The notes: generated from the letters alone by a model not told the origin. DNA of 64,000 nt from Rhizobiales bacterium Ga0077545 (GCA_001464335.1 LNEV01000018.1:186001-250000), one strand, 5' to 3'. Shown: positions 16,133 to 25,628, counted from the first letter of the stretch. Numbers and translations are program-made.

Positions 16133-17629
16133 ATGAAGACTTACGGTCATTTTGTCGGCGGCAAGCACGCTGCCGGAACGTCTGGACAATTCGGCGATGT
16201 GTTTTGGCCGATGACCGGCGAGATCGCGGCGAAGGTTGCACTTGCCAATACGGCCGATGTTGCGGCGGTTGTCGAAAACGCGAAGGCGGCGCAGCCCGGC
16301 TGGGCGGCGACCAATCCGCAGCGCCGCGCCCGCGTCCTCATGAAATTCCTCGATCTCGCTAACCGCGAAATCGACAGCCTGGCGGATCTTCTCGCCCGCG
16401 AGCACGGCAAGGTGCTGGCGGATGCGAAGGGTGATATCCAGCGCGGCCTCGAAGTCGTCGAGTTCTCGCTCGCAGCTCCGCAGATGATGAAGGGTGAATT
16501 CACCGAAGGCGCGGGCCCGGGCATCGATGTCTATTCCATGCGCCAGCCGCTCGGCGTCGTCGCGGGCATCACGCCGTTCAACTTTCCGGCCATGATCCCG
16601 ATGTGGAAATTCGGCCCCGCGATCGCGTGCGGCAATGCGTTCATTCTGAAGCCGTCGGAGCGCGATCCGGGCGTGCCGCTGCGGCTCGCCGAGCTGATGA
16701 TGGAAGCAGGCCTTCCGGCGGGCATCCTCAATGTCGTCAACGGCGGCAAGGAAACGGTGGATGCGCTGCTCGATCACCCCGACGTCGCCGGAATCGGCTT
16801 CGTCGGATCGTCCGACATTGCGCAATATGTGTACGGACGAGGTGCAGCGAACGGAAAACGCGTTCACGCCTTCGGCGGTGCCAAGAACCATATGGTCATC
16901 ATGCCCGATGCCGACATGAACCAGGCGGTCGATGCCATCATGGGCGCGGCCTATGGCTCGGCCGGCGAGCGGTGCATGGCCATTTCGGTCGCCGTTCCGG
17001 TTGGGCAGGCGGCAGCGGACAAGTTCATGTCCGTCCTTGCGCCGCGCGTCGAGGCGATACGCGTCGGGCCGAGCGTCGATCCGCAGGCGGAGATGGGGCC
17101 GCTGGTCACCAGGGCCCATCTGGACAAGGTGCGCGGTTACGTCGATCGCGGCGTCGAGGAGGGTGCGAAACTCGTCGTCGATGGCCGGCCCTTCAAGATG
17201 CAGGGTTATGAAAACGGCTTCTACCTCGGCGCCTGCCTCTTCGATGAGGTGACGCCGGATATGGACATCTACAAGGACGAGATTTTCGGGCCCGTCCTCT
17301 CGGTCGTGCGTGCGAAGGATTATGACGAGGCACTGCGGCTTCCGTCGGAAAACGAATACGGAAACGGCGTTGCGATCTTCACGCGCGACGGCGATGCGGC
17401 GCGCGATTTCGCGGCGAAGGTCGATGTCGGCATGGTCGGCATCAACGTCCCGCTGCCGGTGCCGCTTGCCTATTACACGTTCGGAGGCTGGAAGCGTTCC
17501 GGCTTCGGCGACCTCAACCAGCACGGCCCGGATGCATTCCGCTTCTACACCAAGACGAAGACGGTCACCTCGCGCTGGCCGTCTGGCGTCAAGGAAGGCG
17601 CGGAGTTTGTCATGCCGGTGATGAAGTAG
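16133..17629 (+). CDS. mmsA: CoA-acylating (methyl)malonate-semialdehyde dehydrogenase
   Basis: A 498-residue aldehyde dehydrogenase of the CoA-acylating MmsA type. It converts malonate or methylmalonate semialdehyde, NAD and CoA to acetyl- or propionyl-CoA, NADH and CO2. TPFNFPAMIPMW (about residues 145-156) and the catalytic Cys281 in GSAGERCMAIS are typical of MmsA, as is the C-terminal FGGWKRSGFGD. It lies one base downstream of an omega-aminotransferase, so the likely substrate here is malonate semialdehyde from beta-alanine; valine or inositol breakdown genes are not adjacent. Confidence 0.93.
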   Translation: MKTYGHFVGGKHAAGTSGQFGDVFWPMTGEIAAKVALANTADVAAVVENAKAAQPGWAATNPQRRARVLMKFLDLANREIDSLADLLAREHGKVLADAKGDIQRGLEVVEFSLAAPQMMKGEFTEGAGPGIDVYSMRQPLGVVAGITPFNFPAMIPMWKFGPAIACGNAFILKPSERDPGVPLRLAELMMEAGLPAGILNVVNGGKETVDALLDHPDVAGIGFVGSSDIAQYVYGRGAANGKRVHAFGGAKNHMVIMPDADMNQAVDAIMGAAYGSAGERCMAISVAVPVGQAAADKFMSVLAPRVEAIRVGPSVDPQAEMGPLVTRAHLDKVRGYVDRGVEEGAKLVVDGRPFKMQGYENGFYLGACLFDEVTPDMDIYKDEIFGPVLSVVRAKDYDEALRLPSENEYGNGVAIFTRDGDAARDFAAKVDVGMVGINVPLPVPLAYYTFGGWKRSGFGDLNQHGPDAFRFYTKTKTVTSRWPSGVKEGAEFVMPVMK

Positions 17630-17765
17630 GCACACAATGCCGGCAGTGCTGGGCATGGACGCTGTGTAAACCCTCGCCCTCGCCAGACGGCGTTGCGCCC
17701 ATCGTCAAGGCCGCACTTTCGGGGGGGACACGCACTCCTCGTGTTGCTGCCCTGATGACAGTCGT

Positions 17766-18554
17766 TCAGAGGATCTGGCTGAGGAACAGTTTCGTACGCT
17801 CGTGCTGCGGGTTGGAAAAGAATTCCTGTGGCTCGTTCTCCTCGACGATCTGTCCCGCGTCCATGAAAATGACGCGGTCGGCGACCTGCCTCGCAAATCC
17901 CATTTCGTGCGTGACGCAGATCATGGTCATGCCTTCCTCGGCGAGCGAGACCATGGTGTCGAGCACTTCCTTGATCATTTCCGGATCGAGCGCGGATGTC
18001 GGCTCGTCGAACAGCATGATTTTCGGGTTCATGCAGAGCGAGCGCGCAATGGCAACACGCTGCTGCTGACCGCCCGAAAGCTGGCCCGGATATTTCAGTG
18101 CCTGCTCCGGAATCTTGACGCGGTGCAGGAAGTGCATGGCTGTTTCTTCCGCCTGCGCTTTCGGAATGCCGCGCACCCACATCGGCGCAAGCGTGCAGTT
18201 CTCGAGTATGGTCAGATGTGGGAACAGGTTGAAGTGCTGGAACACCATCCCGACTTCGCGGCGCACTTCGTCAATGCGCTTGATGTCGTTGGTCAACTCG
18301 ACGTGGTTGACGATGATCTGGCCCTGCTGGTGTTCCTCCAGCCGGTTGATGCACCGGATGAGCGTCGACTTGCCGGAGCCGGACGGTCCGGCGATGACGA
18401 TGCGCTCGCCGTTCATGACCTTCAGGTTGATGTCGCGCAGCACGTGGAACGCGCCGTACCATTTGTGCATACCGAGAATTTCGATCGCGACATCGGTCTG
18501 CGATGCGGTTGTCCGGGTGGCAGGAATATCGGTGTCAAGGACGCCGGTGGACAT
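17766..18554 (-). CDS. aapP: General L-amino acid ABC transporter ATP-binding protein
   Basis: A 262-residue polar-amino-acid type ATPase. Walker [10 protein letters not shown] lies at about residues 56-64, the signature LSGGQQQR near 160 and Walker [13 protein letters not shown] near 180, followed by the switch His in [10 protein letters not shown]. It drives uptake through the AapQM permeases, whose genes precede it by three bases on the same strand. The order J-Q-M-P is that of the Aap system of rhizobia and relatives, which takes up many L-amino acids. The start is ATG 18554. Confidence 0.92.
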   Translation of the reverse strand: MSTGVLDTDIPATRTTASQTDVAIEILGMHKWYGAFHVLRDINLKVMNGERIVIAGPSGSGKSTLIRCINRLEEHQQGQIIVNHVELTNDIKRIDEVRREVGMVFQHFNLFPHLTILENCTLAPMWVRGIPKAQAEETAMHFLHRVKIPEQALKYPGQLSGGQQQRVAIARSLCMNPKIMLFDEPTSALDPEMIKEVLDTMVSLAEEGMTMICVTHEMGFARQVADRVIFMDAGQIVEENEPQEFFSNPQHERTKLFLSQIL

Positions 18555-18557
18555 GAC

Positions 18558-19682
18558 TTACCTCTTGTGGCCGGTGTCGAGCCGGCGCTCCATGAAGATG
18601 GAATAACGGGACATTCCGAAACAGAAGATCCAGAACACGGCCGCTGCAAATAAATACCCCGTGACAGCCTGGTGATCGCTGCCCCATCTGAGATCGGACG
18701 AGGATGCTTGCACGGTGTTGAGAAGGTCGAAGATGCCGACGATCGAGACGAGAGAGGTGTCCTTGAACAGCGAGATGAAGCTGTTGACGATGGCCGGGAT
18801 CGTCAGCTTCAGCGCCTGCGGAAGAATGATGAGGCCCATCGCCTTCGGGTAGTTCAGGCCGAGCGAATCCGCGGCCTCGTACTGACCCTTTGGCAGCGCC
18901 TGCAGGCCGCCGCGGACCGCTTCGGCAAGATAGGCGGCTTCGAACAAAGTGACGCCGATCAACGCGCGCAGGAGCTTGTCGACCGACACCCCTTGCGGGG
19001 CGAACAGCGGCAGCATCACCGAGGCCATGAAAAGCACCGTGATGAGCGGCACCGCGCGCCACAGTTCGATAAAAGCGATGCAGAGCGCGCGCACGATCGG
19101 CAGGTTGGAGCGGCGGCCGAGCGCCAGCAGAATTCCGATCGGCAGCGAGCAGACGATGCCGACAAGGCCGATGATCAGCGTGACGGTGAGGCCGCCCCAC
19201 ATTTCCGTCGGCACATAAGTCAGCCCGAACATGTCGCCGCGCAGGAGAATGAGCACGATGACCGGGTAGACGAGAAAGAACAGGATGGCGTTGATCGCCT
19301 TGTAGGGAATTGCGGGCCACAGCAGCGGCACGATCAGGATCGTGCCCAGCGCAAAGCAGATATTGACGCGCCACTGCTCTTCAGCCGGATAAAAGCCGTA
19401 GATGAAGAAGTTCATCTTGTCCCAGATGAACGCCCAGCACGCTCCGGCATTGTCGACGCGGCAGGCCGCGCCGTCCTCGGCGACGAACACCGCATTGCCG
19501 ATCAGAAAATTATACAGCGGCGGAACCGCCCACACCAGGAACAGCGCGCCGACGATCGTAAGCAGCGCATCGCTAGGCGTGGCGAAGAGGTTCTTGCGAA
19601 CCCACCCTGTGAGGCCGACGGTCGAAGCCGGCGGCGGCATGGGCGCGACCAGTTCCGTGCGGACAAAGCCAGTTTTCGACAT
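18558..19682 (-). CDS. aapM: General L-amino acid ABC transporter permease AapM
   Basis: A 374-residue HisM-type inner-membrane permease. An N-terminal extension with about three membrane helices precedes the standard permease core, whose EAA loop reads EAADSLGLNYPKAMGLIILPQALK (span at about residues 265-288). Such long permeases are typical of AapM. I chose ATG 19682 because GAGGAG lies directly upstream; the reading could extend to 19712 but would overlap the aapQ end. It lies between aapQ (10-base gap) and aapP. Confidence 0.92.
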   Translation of the reverse strand: MSKTGFVRTELVAPMPPPASTVGLTGWVRKNLFATPSDALLTIVGALFLVWAVPPLYNFLIGNAVFVAEDGAACRVDNAGACWAFIWDKMNFFIYGFYPAEEQWRVNICFALGTILIVPLLWPAIPYKAINAILFFLVYPVIVLILLRGDMFGLTYVPTEMWGGLTVTLIIGLVGIVCSLPIGILLALGRRSNLPIVRALCIAFIELWRAVPLITVLFMASVMLPLFAPQGVSVDKLLRALIGVTLFEAAYLAEAVRGGLQALPKGQYEAADSLGLNYPKAMGLIILPQALKLTIPAIVNSFISLFKDTSLVSIVGIFDLLNTVQASSSDLRWGSDHQAVTGYLFAAAVFWIFCFGMSRYSIFMERRLDTGHKR

Positions 19683-19692
19683 TGTGCGCTCC

Positions 19693-20883
19693 TCAGCGTT
19701 CCACAAGCGCAACGCGCCTGTTGTACCAGTTCATCAGGGCCGAGGTCAGAAGCGAGAAGGTCAGGTAGACCATCATCGTGATGAACACGACCTCGACCGC
19801 GCGGCCGGTCTGGTTGAGTGTCGTGCCCATGAAGACCGATACCAGTTCCGGATAGCCGATGGCGGCAGCCAGCGACGAGTTCTTCAGAAGGTTCAGATAT
19901 TGGTTGGTCATCGGCGGGATGATGACGCGCATGGCCTGCGGAATGACGACCAGGCGAAGCCGGTCATTGTCGCGCAGCCCGAGCGACTGGGCCGCTTCCG
20001 TCTGGCCCCGGTTCACGGCAAGAATACCCGCGCGCACGGTCTCCGCGATGAAGGCTGCGGTGTAGGTCGAGATGCCGACGAGAAGTGCGGTGAATTCCGG
20101 CGGCAGGTTGATGCCGCCTCGGAAGTTGAAGCCGCCGAGCTGCGGAATGTCGAGCTCGACATTGGTGCCGGACACCATCCACGCGACACCCGGGATGAAG
20201 ATGAGGATAGCAAGTGCAGTCGTCAGGACGGGAAATCTCTGCCCCGTCTTCTCCAGGCGCAGGCGCGCCCATCTGCGCAGCGCGATGACCGCGCCGACGG
20301 CGACGAAGAAGCCGATCACGACGAGATAGAACAGATTGTCGAAGATCGGCATCGGGATGTTGATGCCGCGGTTGTTGATGGCGATCGAGTCGAAGAAGAT
20401 GATGCTCTCGCGTACCGACGGCATCGCCTTCAGCACCGCAAAGTACCAGAAGAACAGCATCAGCAGCAGTGGGACGTTGCGCAGCGTCTCCACATAGATC
20501 GCGGCGAGCGTGGAGATGATCCAGTTGCGCGACAGGCGCGCGATGCCGACGATGAATCCGATGATCGTCGCGAAAATAATTCCGAGCACCGACACCAGAA
20601 GCGTGTTGAGGAGGCCGACGAGGAACGCCTCCCAGTAATAGGACGCGCGGCTGTACGGGATCAGCGTGAAGAAGATGTCGAAGCCGGCGGTCGAGAAGAA
20701 GAAGTCGAAGCCGGTCGTCTTGTTCTGCCGCGCCAGGTTCTCGGCAGTGTTGTTCGCGACGAAGAAAAGCGCCAGCGCCACGATGCCAAGCACGAGCGCC
20801 TGATAGATGCGGCCGCGAATGACCGGATCGTTGAAAAACGAAGATTTCGGCGCCGCCCGGCGCGGCCCTTCTAGAGCGGACAT
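19693..20883 (-). CDS. aapQ: General L-amino acid ABC transporter permease AapQ
   Basis: A 396-residue HisM-type permease with an N-terminal hydrophobic region (residues about 25-45 and 85-110) and a C-terminal permease core including the EAA loop AAQSLGLRDNDRLRLVVIPQAM (about residues 315-336). It pairs with AapM to form the membrane channel. The start ATG is at 20883. It is separated from aapJ by 94 bases holding a perfect hairpin, which probably lowers permease expression relative to the binding protein. Confidence 0.92.
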   Translation of the reverse strand: MSALEGPRRAAPKSSFFNDPVIRGRIYQALVLGIVALALFFVANNTAENLARQNKTTGFDFFFSTAGFDIFFTLIPYSRASYYWEAFLVGLLNTLLVSVLGIIFATIIGFIVGIARLSRNWIISTLAAIYVETLRNVPLLLMLFFWYFAVLKAMPSVRESIIFFDSIAINNRGINIPMPIFDNLFYLVVIGFFVAVGAVIALRRWARLRLEKTGQRFPVLTTALAILIFIPGVAWMVSGTNVELDIPQLGGFNFRGGINLPPEFTALLVGISTYTAAFIAETVRAGILAVNRGQTEAAQSLGLRDNDRLRLVVIPQAMRVIIPPMTNQYLNLLKNSSLAAAIGYPELVSVFMGTTLNQTGRAVEVVFITMMVYLTFSLLTSALMNWYNRRVALVER

Positions 20884-20937
20884 TGTTGCCCCCGTCCGTT
20901 TGATCGGTGTCTCCGGTCAGCCCACCGGGAACAAAGA

Positions 20938-20963
20938 ACCCGGCACGGAGAGCCGTGCCGGGT
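20938..20963 (-). terminator. Intercistronic hairpin between aapJ and aapQ
   Basis: ACCCGGCACGG and CCGTGCCGGGT form a perfect 11-base-pair stem with a four-base loop. Read on the minus strand it is followed by TTCTTTGTT, a weak T-rich run. Such elements after binding-protein genes usually act as partial terminators or protect the upstream mRNA from 3' decay, giving more binding protein than permease. Confidence 0.7.
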
Positions 20964-20977
20964 CTGGTTGCAAGCTC

Positions 20978-21991
20978 TCAGCGAACCGGCATCGCATACT
21001 GGATGCCGCCGTCCTTCCACAGCGCGTTCAGGCCGCGCTCCAGACCGATCGGTGTCTTCGGGCCAACATGGGTGTCGTACATCTCGCCGTAATTGCCGAG
21101 ATGCTTGATGATCTTGTAGGCCCATTCCTTGTCGAGCCCGAGCGGCGTGCCGAAATCGCCCTCGACGCCGAGAAGGCGCTTGATGGACGGGTTGTCGGAT
21201 TTTTTCATCTCCTCGACATTGGCCTTGGTGACACCGAGTTCCTCGGCCTCGAGGATTACGTAATAGACCCAGCGCGCGAACTTGAACCAGGTGTCGTCAC
21301 CGACGCGCACGGACGGACCGAGCGGCTCCTTGGAGATGATCTCCGGCAGGATCACGTAATCGTCCGGCTTGCCGAACTTCGAGCGTTCCGCGGCCAGAGC
21401 CGAGCTGTCTGTCGTATAGACGTCGCAGCGACCGTCCTGGAACGCCTTGACGACTTCGTCCTGGTCCACGAACACGACCGGCTTGTAGTCCATCTTGTTG
21501 GCGGCGAAGTAGTCCGCCGCGTTCAGTTCGGTGGTCGTGCCGGATTCGATGCAGATCGCCGCGCCGGAGAGGTCTTTGGCCGAGGCGATGTTGTCGGCCT
21601 TGCGGACCATGAAGCCCTGGCCGTCGTAGAACATGGTGCCGGCGAAGACGATGCCGAGCGTGGTGTCACGGCTCATCGTCCAGGTGGTCGTGCGGGACAG
21701 AACATCGATCTCGCCCGAGGAAAGGGCGGCGAAGCGCTCCGTCGAGGTCAGGGGCGTGTAGCGCACCTTGGTCGGATCGTCGAAGATTGCTGCGGCCATG
21801 GCCTTGCAGTAATCGACCTCGAGGCCCGACCAGTTGTTGCTCGCATCCGGTGCCGAGAAACCGGGCACACCGCCGGTCACGCCGCACTGCACAAAGCCTT
21901 TTTTCTTTACGTCATCGAGTGTTGCTGCATGGGATGCCGTTGCGCCGAGCAATACTGCACCGGCCACAGCCGTCAGCATAAGCGTTTTCAT
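20978..21991 (-). CDS. aapJ: General L-amino acid-binding periplasmic protein
   Basis: A 337-residue periplasmic binding protein. A Sec signal peptide ends near ATASHAATLDDVKKKG (cleavage about residue 23). The mature part matches AapJ, with GVTGGVPGFSAPDASNNWSGLEVD-type ligand contacts near residues 37-60 and YTPLTSTERFAALSSGEIDVLSRTTTWT near 80-107. I chose ATG 21991 because CAGGAGAGG lies at 21997-22005; a 462-codon reading upstream is not coding. It is the first gene of aapJQMP. The leader carries a hairpin and a palindrome. Confidence 0.93.
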   Translation of the reverse strand: MKTLMLTAVAGAVLLGATASHAATLDDVKKKGFVQCGVTGGVPGFSAPDASNNWSGLEVDYCKAMAAAIFDDPTKVRYTPLTSTERFAALSSGEIDVLSRTTTWTMSRDTTLGIVFAGTMFYDGQGFMVRKADNIASAKDLSGAAICIESGTTTELNAADYFAANKMDYKPVVFVDQDEVVKAFQDGRCDVYTTDSSALAAERSKFGKPDDYVILPEIISKEPLGPSVRVGDDTWFKFARWVYYVILEAEELGVTKANVEEMKKSDNPSIKRLLGVEGDFGTPLGLDKEWAYKIIKHLGNYGEMYDTHVGPKTPIGLERGLNALWKDGGIQYAMPVR

Positions 21992-22008
21992 GCGTGCCTC
22001 TCCTGTTC

Positions 22009-22057
22009 GATCGTTGGGCACATTTGCGCAACGATCTTTGCGCGGTCTCAGACCGCG
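22009..22057 (-). promoter_or_regulatory. aapJ leader hairpin and adjacent palindrome
   Basis: GATCGTTG (22009-22016) and CAACGATC (22029-22036) form a perfect eight-base inverted repeat just upstream of the aapJ ribosome site. Next to it, CGCGGTCT-C-AGACCGCG at 22041-22057 is a 17-base palindrome with a single central base, more like a protein-binding site than an RNA stem. One may be an operator and the other a leader structure; no regulator gene is adjacent. Confidence 0.5.
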
Positions 22058-22521
22058 ATCAATACAGCTTATGCTAGCCAGCACTTTTGCTGATGAACAC
22101 TGGAACCTTGCTGCTTGTTGCGGCAGGGTGGGGACGAAAATCTGGGCAAACGCGCAAAACTCGTGCGTGTTCAGCGACTCATGCAACTTTCGTCCTAGGC
22201 GCGTGTGCAGCGAAACTTTACGGGTTAAACAGAAGAAGAGGGCGGGAATGCCTCGTGGCGGGACCACCGATCCCCCGGCATTCGAAAGAATGTGCGTAGC
22301 TACCTGGGTTCCATCTGCGCGTGGCATGCCAGCAGGTGCGCTCGGGCGCCGTGCCGGTTGGCCCATAGAGAGGTTGAGGCTGAGAATAATCGGGGGGGGC
22401 TAAACACCGCTCCAGGGGGGCGGGTGCCGATAGCGTCGAAGGCGACGTTCGGGGTATCCCGTTCGGGCAAACAATGAATCTGCGTTTTTCGTCGCCGCCA
22501 GATTGAACCAACGCACCGGGA
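22058..22521. other. Non-coding stretch upstream of aapJ and the histidine kinase
   Basis: This 464-base stretch separates the divergent aapJ and histidine kinase genes. It is G-rich in the right half, with runs of seven G at about 22390 and six G at about 22417. No open reading frame in it looks coding. I compared it by eye with tmRNA, 4.5S and RNase P RNA hallmarks and saw none. It presumably holds the aapJ and kinase promoters, but I could not assign clear -35/-10 pairs. Confidence 0.4.
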
Positions 22522-25194
22522 GTGAGTTGGTCGGCGTCGGTGGGCCATGGCGCAGGAGCAAATGGGCGTGGGTGGGTGAGACAGACGTCGCTTTTCGAAG
22601 GCAGCATTACCGGACGTGAGATTCTCGCGCACGATTGGACCGGGTCCTCGTTAGGGCCGATCGACTCATGGCCGCCGTCCCTGCGCTCCTTGCTGTCGGT
22701 CATGCTGGCCTGCCCGATGCCGATGTTCCTGGCCTGGGGGCCGGACCTGCTCTGCTTTTACAACGACGCCTATCGTCCGGTGCTCGGCTGGCGCCTGCAG
22801 GATTCCCTCGGCAAGCCGTTCGCGAAGGTGTGGGAAAGCATCTGGACCGACATCGAGCCGCTGGTGGCCTCAACGCTCGCCGGGGAGGGCCGTGTCGTCA
22901 CCGACATGAAGCTCGATCTGGCCCGGGACGGCAAACCCGAAGAAAGCTGGTGGACCTTCACCTACTCGCCTGCGTTCGACGACAAGGGCCAAATCTGCGG
23001 ACTGCTCTGCGTCACAGGGGAGACGACGGCCAAGATCGTCGCCGAACGCGAACGCGACGCGGCGGACGAGCGGCTGCATCTGGCTTTGTCCGCAGGCAAC
23101 AGCATCGGCATCTGGGATTGGGACGTTCCGAACAATCGGGTCGTTGCCGACGCCCGCTTTGCCAATCTGTATGGCGTCGACCCCGACAAGGCGGCAAAGG
23201 GAGCCGCGATCGAGGAATATTTCAGCGGCATCCATCCTGAAGACCTCGAAAGGGTTCAGGCGGAAATCGACCACGCGATGGAATCGGGCGATATCTTTCG
23301 CTCCGAGTATCGGCTTCTGCGCAAGGACGGCCGGGAGGTATGGGTCTCCGCCCAGGGCCGGGGCATCTATGACGAGCTCGGACGGTGCGTCCGGTTTCCC
23401 GGTGCGAGCTACGACATTACGGAGCGCGTACTGGCGGTGTGCGAGCTCGAGGCTGAAAAAGACGAGCGCGAATTCGTCATCGAGCTTGCCGCGCGGCAGC
23501 GTGTGCAATCGGACCCCGACGAGGTCATCCATCTCACCGCCGAAGCGCTCGGGCAGCGCCTCGGTGTGCATCGTGTCGGATTCTACCGCCTGATCGGTCG
23601 CGGCCGGATGCAGCATGGAACCGGCTGGTCGGACGGCACGCTTCCCGTCCTGTCGGGCGAGCAGTCCGTACATGCCTTTGGCGAGTTTGCCCAGCGCGTG
23701 CGGCAGCGCGGCCAGCCGCTCATTTTCAGCGACAGCCGGCACGATCACGGCGAAAGCCTCCATACCTACGCCGATGAAGGAGTGCTCGCCGCCATCTGCA
23801 TTCCGCTTCTGAATTCGGGCGACTGGGCGGCCGGCATTTTCCTGCACCACGCCAGCGTGCGTCATTGGCGGCCGTCGGAAATCGCGCTCGCCAAGGAGAT
23901 TGCAAACTCGACCTGGATCGCGGTCGAACGCGCGGAAGCGATGTTGCGGCTGCGTCAGCACGTCGATCGCCAGGAGGCCGCGCTTGCGATGGCGGCAGGC
24001 GAAATTGCCTCTCAAAGCGACCGGCGGGAGGAGGCCGAAAAGCAGCTTCGGCAATTGCAGAAGATGGAAGCGGTCGGTCAGCTGTCGGGCGGTGTCGCGC
24101 ACGACTTCAACAACATGCTGGCCGTCATCATCGGTGCCCTCAATCTGTGCCAGCGACGGATTTCACGCGGCGAGATGGAGATCGGTCAATACATCGACGC
24201 CGCCCTTGAAGGTGCCGGGCGGGCCGCCACGCTGACGCAGAGGCTGCTCGCCTTTTCGCGGCAGCAGCCGCTCAACCCGGAAACCATCGATCCGAACCGT
24301 CTTGTCGCCGGATTGTCGGATATGTTCGGGCGGGCTCTGGGCGAGAGGATCGAACTCGAGACGGTTCTCGGCGCCGGGCTATGGAGAGCGCGGGTCGACG
24401 TCAACCAGCTCGAGAGCATCCTGCTCAATCTCACGGTCAACGCGCGCGACGCAATGCCGGACGGCGGGAAACTCACGATCGAGACAAACAATGTCTACGT
24501 CGATGAGGAATATGCCCGCAGCGCGTCGATCTCTCCCGGTCAGTACGTGCTGATCTGTGTGTCCGATACCGGCACGGGCATGACGCCGGAAGTGCTCGAC
24601 CGGGCGTTCGATCCGTTCTTCACCACGAAGGGGGTCGGCAAAGGAACGGGCCTTGGGCTTTCGCAGGTGTTCGGCTTCATGCGCCAGTCGGGCGGGCATG
24701 TCCGTGTCTATTCGGAGCTCGGCCACGGATCGACGTTCAAGCTCTATTTCCCCCGTTACTGGGGCGAGGAAGCCATCGCCGAACGCAACAAGCCGAAAGG
24801 CGGGCCTGTTCGGGGCGGGCGTCCGGAAGAAGTAATCTTCGTCGTGGAGGACGAGCTTCGGGTTCGCAATTTCGGCGTCGAGGCCCTGCGCGACCTTGGC
24901 TACACGGTTGTGCACGCCGCGAGCGGCGACGAGGCCTTGAAGATGATGAAGAACGGGCAGGGCGCCGTGCTGCTCTTTTCCGATGTCGTGATGCCCGGGC
25001 TCACCGGCCGCCAATTGGCGGACGAGGCCGTCAAGCTGATCCCGGATCTGCGCGTGGTCTTCACGACGGGCTACACCCGCAATGCCGTCGTCCACAACGG
25101 TGTGCTGGACCCCGGTACGGACTTTTTGCCGAAGCCGTTCACCATCGAGCAGCTCGCGGCCAAGATCCGCGAAGTGCTCGACCGGAAGACTTAA
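22522..25194 (+). CDS. Hybrid sensor histidine kinase (PAS-PAS-GAF-HisKA-HATPase-REC)
   Basis: An 890-residue soluble hybrid kinase. The domains in order are a PAS-like domain (about 50-165, with WGPDLLCFYNDAYRPVLG), a second PAS/PAC (about 185-305), a GAF (about 320-490), the dimerisation/phosphoacceptor domain with His527 in GGVAHDFNNML, a HATPase (about 600-745, with NARDAMPDGG and GTGLGLSQVFGF) and a C-terminal receiver with phospho-acceptor Asp821 in FSDVVMPG. There is no membrane segment. GTG 22522 is used; GTG 22576 is an alternative, and neither has a strong ribosome site. No response regulator is adjacent, so it is an orphan. The signal is unknown. Confidence 0.88.
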   Translation: MSWSASVGHGAGANGRGWVRQTSLFEGSITGREILAHDWTGSSLGPIDSWPPSLRSLLSVMLACPMPMFLAWGPDLLCFYNDAYRPVLGWRLQDSLGKPFAKVWESIWTDIEPLVASTLAGEGRVVTDMKLDLARDGKPEESWWTFTYSPAFDDKGQICGLLCVTGETTAKIVAERERDAADERLHLALSAGNSIGIWDWDVPNNRVVADARFANLYGVDPDKAAKGAAIEEYFSGIHPEDLERVQAEIDHAMESGDIFRSEYRLLRKDGREVWVSAQGRGIYDELGRCVRFPGASYDITERVLAVCELEAEKDEREFVIELAARQRVQSDPDEVIHLTAEALGQRLGVHRVGFYRLIGRGRMQHGTGWSDGTLPVLSGEQSVHAFGEFAQRVRQRGQPLIFSDSRHDHGESLHTYADEGVLAAICIPLLNSGDWAAGIFLHHASVRHWRPSEIALAKEIANSTWIAVERAEAMLRLRQHVDRQEAALAMAAGEIASQSDRREEAEKQLRQLQKMEAVGQLSGGVAHDFNNMLAVIIGALNLCQRRISRGEMEIGQYIDAALEGAGRAATLTQRLLAFSRQQPLNPETIDPNRLVAGLSDMFGRALGERIELETVLGAGLWRARVDVNQLESILLNLTVNARDAMPDGGKLTIETNNVYVDEEYARSASISPGQYVLICVSDTGTGMTPEVLDRAFDPFFTTKGVGKGTGLGLSQVFGFMRQSGGHVRVYSELGHGSTFKLYFPRYWGEEAIAERNKPKGGPVRGGRPEEVIFVVEDELRVRNFGVEALRDLGYTVVHAASGDEALKMMKNGQGAVLLFSDVVMPGLTGRQLADEAVKLIPDLRVVFTTGYTRNAVVHNGVLDPGTDFLPKPFTIEQLAAKIREVLDRKT

Positions 25195-25628
25195 GGCTCG
25201 CGACTCTTTCCGGCCGGCTGCCCGGCGGCGTCGACAACCTGCTCGCCGTCTTCCTTGACGAACGCGCCGCGCTGCGGCGCCGGAAGGATGTCGAGCACGA
25301 CTTCCGATGGACGGCACAGACGCGTCCCGACAGATGTCACGACAAACGGGCGATTGATCAGGATCGGCTGCTCCATCATGGCGTCGAGCAATTGCGCATC
25401 GGTCAGCGTCTCGTCGTCGAGCCCCATCTCGGCGTAGGGCGTGCCCTTTTCGCGCAGCGTCTGCCGCACCGTCAGCCCGGCATCCGCGATCATGGCCGCG
25501 AGTTCACCGCGCGTCAGCGGCGTCTTGAGATACTCGACGACCGTCGGTTCGATGCCGGCGTTGCGGATCATTGCCAGCGTGTTGCGCGAGGTTCCGCAAT
25601 CGGGGTTGTGGTAGATCACGACGCTCAT
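25191..25628 (-). CDS. arsC: Arsenate reductase, glutaredoxin-coupled ArsC family
   Basis: A 145-residue thioredoxin-fold ArsC of the plasmid R773 type. The catalytic Cys11 lies in HNPDCGTSRN and the supporting Arg region in ILINRPFVVT near residue 93. It reduces arsenate to arsenite using glutathione/glutaredoxin, and arsenite is then exported. The C-terminal tail beyond about residue 115 is longer than the core fold needs. It shares a base with the end of the acr3 gene and is last in the ars operon. Its stop codon overlaps that of the convergent histidine kinase gene. Confidence 0.92.
   Translation of the reverse strand: MSVVIYHNPDCGTSRNTLAMIRNAGIEPTVVEYLKTPLTRGELAAMIADAGLTVRQTLREKGTPYAEMGLDDETLTDAQLLDAMMEQPILINRPFVVTSVGTRLCRPSEVVLDILPAPQRGAFVKEDGEQVVDAAGQPAGKSREP

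Noticed and set aside
16064-17656. A 530-codon minus-strand open frame opposite mmsA
   Set aside because: MmsA on the plus strand has all catalytic motifs; the reverse frame has no recognisable domain.
22058-22521. A structured RNA gene (tmRNA, 4.5S RNA, 6S RNA or RNase P RNA) in the long gap
   Set aside because: None of the conserved sequence blocks of these RNAs could be found by eye on either strand; a covariance-model search would settle it.
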